Below are positions 43,991-45,077 of a stretch of DNA of 45,077 nt, piece after piece. The stretch is from the NCBI GenBank assembly GCA_902776455.1, contig CACYQI010000022.1, positions 1-45,077 of the forward strand, in the 5' to 3' direction. Numbering within the stretch: the stretch's first letter is position 1; each line of letters opens with the position of its first letter. This DNA comes from an uncultured Bacteroidales bacterium. GTDB lineage: Bacteria; Bacteroidota; Bacteroidia; Bacteroidales; Bacteroidaceae. The notes under the pieces are model-generated. The model ran no database searches. It had not been told where the DNA came from and saw only the letters and a list, made by a program, of their open reading frames with translations. The translations under genes and the position numbers were made by a program.

Positions 43991-45016
43991 TTATTCTCTC
44001 CTCAGCCTTTTCATGGCGAGTCGAAGTGTGTCGCCGACGTACAAGCTATGTGCAGAGACCTTGGCTGCTACGAAGTTCAGGCGTTTGCAGCACATCTCAA
44101 TCTCGTCGTCATCGATGGGCGCATTCTTGCAAAGCTGCAGTACCAAGTTAGATGCTACCACCAACTCCTCCTTTGTCATCGACTTCGGATTGCTTCCGGT
44201 AGCATCTTCTATCTGCTGGGTGAGCAGTCCGAAGATGCGCAGCCAGTCGTCACTCTCCAGGTGTCCGATGCCATTGATAGCCTTATTCATCCACTCTTTC
44301 AGGCTCGTGCCATCGAAGGGAATGTTGGTTGAGTCAGCCATTCCTGAAACGATTCTCTGCACATTTTGCAGTTTCTGTCTCCATGCCTCGTACCTTTTCC
44401 ATGCCTCCTCGTACCTTTTCCATGCCTCTTCATTGTCTTTCGTGCTGAACAAAGCCCCCATATTAATGTCTCCATCTCGCTTCTGCACTTTCTCGCCGTA
44501 TGTGCGGACAAGTATGCCTTGGCGTATGTCCTTGTCGTCCGTGTCCCACCACTCGACGGCATAGACCGTGCGAAAGTCCTTGTTTCTGGAGTCTTGATAG
44601 ACTGCTATGGCATAGCTCGAACGTGGTCGTGCACCGATGATGATGGCATCTTTGTTGGTCTTGATGTTCCACTTCTGCCGAGTGCTGTACTCTATCGGGT
44701 TGAAGTCTGTGTAAATAGACAATAGGCGAATGTTGCTTTCGAGCGAGGTAAAGACTTCCTGAAGCTTGTCGAGGAGCTTGAAGTTGGCGCGTCCGATACG
44801 GAAGTTATGGATTTCCGTTTCCTCCAGCACCTTATCGAATGCTTTTTCGTCGCGTTCAATGTATTTGTTCACGGAGTGCTCGATGCCCTTGGCATTCGCA
44901 ATTTGCTCGAAGGCTTGCTGAATTCGCACTTCCTGACTGATGTATTCTTCCTGCGCCTTGAGACTTGAAGTGAGGACAAGCAAGAAGAGCGTCACGAGTT
45001 TTGCTGTAGTTTTCAT
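43991..45016 (-). CDS. secreted protein of unknown function
   Basis: The 341-residue product has a signal peptide (MKTTAKLVTLFLLVLTSSLKA, cleavage before QEEY). It has an N-terminal helical part, a middle beta part (IIIGARPRSSYAIAVYQDS, VYAVEWWD) and a charged C-terminal helical half (LKEWMNKAINGIG, DEIEMCCKRL). A duplicated EEAWKRY segment is encoded by short tandem repeats at 44381-44429. I recognise no catalytic motif. It follows another minus-strand frame after 19 bases, so it is probably the second gene of an operon entering from the right. Confidence 0.8.
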   Translation of the reverse strand: MKTTAKLVTLFLLVLTSSLKAQEEYISQEVRIQQAFEQIANAKGIEHSVNKYIERDEKAFDKVLEETEIHNFRIGRANFKLLDKLQEVFTSLESNIRLLSIYTDFNPIEYSTRQKWNIKTNKDAIIIGARPRSSYAIAVYQDSRNKDFRTVYAVEWWDTDDKDIRQGILVRTYGEKVQKRDGDINMGALFSTKDNEEAWKRYEEAWKRYEAWRQKLQNVQRIVSGMADSTNIPFDGTSLKEWMNKAINGIGHLESDDWLRIFGLLTQQIEDATGSNPKSMTKEELVVASNLVLQLCKNAPIDDDEIEMCCKRLNFVAAKVSAHSLYVGDTLRLAMKRLRRE

Positions 45017-45035
45017 TTCTATTTAGTTTAGGGGT

Positions 45036-45077
45036 TTATATTTCGATGGCAGTTTGTTCGCTGACTTCTATCACTTC
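45036..45077 (-). CDS. C-terminal end of an upstream minus-strand gene (partial)
   Basis: Thirteen codons (EVIEVSEQTAIEI) and a TAA stop are visible before the window edge. The 19-base gap to the next start codon is operon-like. The product cannot be named from so few residues. Confidence 0.4.
   Translation of the reverse strand, partial: EVIEVSEQTAIEI

Overview
The window looks like a Bacteroidales chromosome, most likely Prevotella or a close relative (Prevotellaceae). Promoters repeatedly show the Bacteroidetes -7 box TAnnTTTG, in several cases with TTG/TTTG about 20 bases upstream. Leaders are A+T-rich and lack Shine-Dalgarno sequences. Gene content fits: BspA-type leucine-rich-repeat protein, secreted proteins ending in a short sorting-type tail, a fasciclin lipoprotein, dockerin-bearing surface proteins, a V-type ATPase cluster with a DUF2764 gene, and a four-helix-bundle (S23/IVS-type) gene. 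No rRNA, tRNA or CRISPR array was seen.

Left part (1-13.3 kb). A YoeB-type toxin remnant with a nonsense codon is followed by a dispersed repeat of about 300 bp. Next come a lipoprotein that fuses a nucleoside hydrolase to a P-loop kinase-like domain, and a very long BspA-like gene on the minus strand broken by a frameshift. A second copy of the 300-bp repeat and a cluster of nested palindromes follow, then a small secreted protein and a large MscS-family channel. The MscS gene is bordered on both sides by 9-bp-period minisatellites.

Middle (13.3-25 kb). A two-gene minus-strand operon encodes a DUF4965/glutaminase-like secreted protein and a GH31 glycosidase with a C-terminal PA14-like domain. 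After it comes an RND efflux pair (membrane fusion lipoprotein and inner-membrane transporter, no outer-membrane factor) with a divergent AraC-family regulator.

Right part (25.5-45 kb). A CotH-kinase protein with discoidin-like, Ig-like and dockerin domains is followed by a REP-associated tyrosine transposase (RAYT) sitting between two copies of its palindromic repeat. A 1698-residue protein with four repeats of the same discoidin-like domain and a dockerin comes next, then a fasciclin lipoprotein. The V-ATPase cluster (E, DUF2764, A, B) stops at B with a terminator; subunits D, I and K are absent. Three palindromic or A+T-rich insertions sit in its gene gaps, one of them carrying the S23 gene. 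The window ends with a secreted protein of unknown function and the last codons of another minus-strand gene.

The most unusual signal is non-coding. Six intergenic arrays each carry about five CC(AC/GT)GG-type cores spaced exactly 22 bp apart, although the sequence between the cores differs from array to array. Nine-bp-period repeats also recur at gene ends. Together with the REP, MITE-like and A+T-rich elements, this chromosome region is heavily populated by small intergenic repeats.
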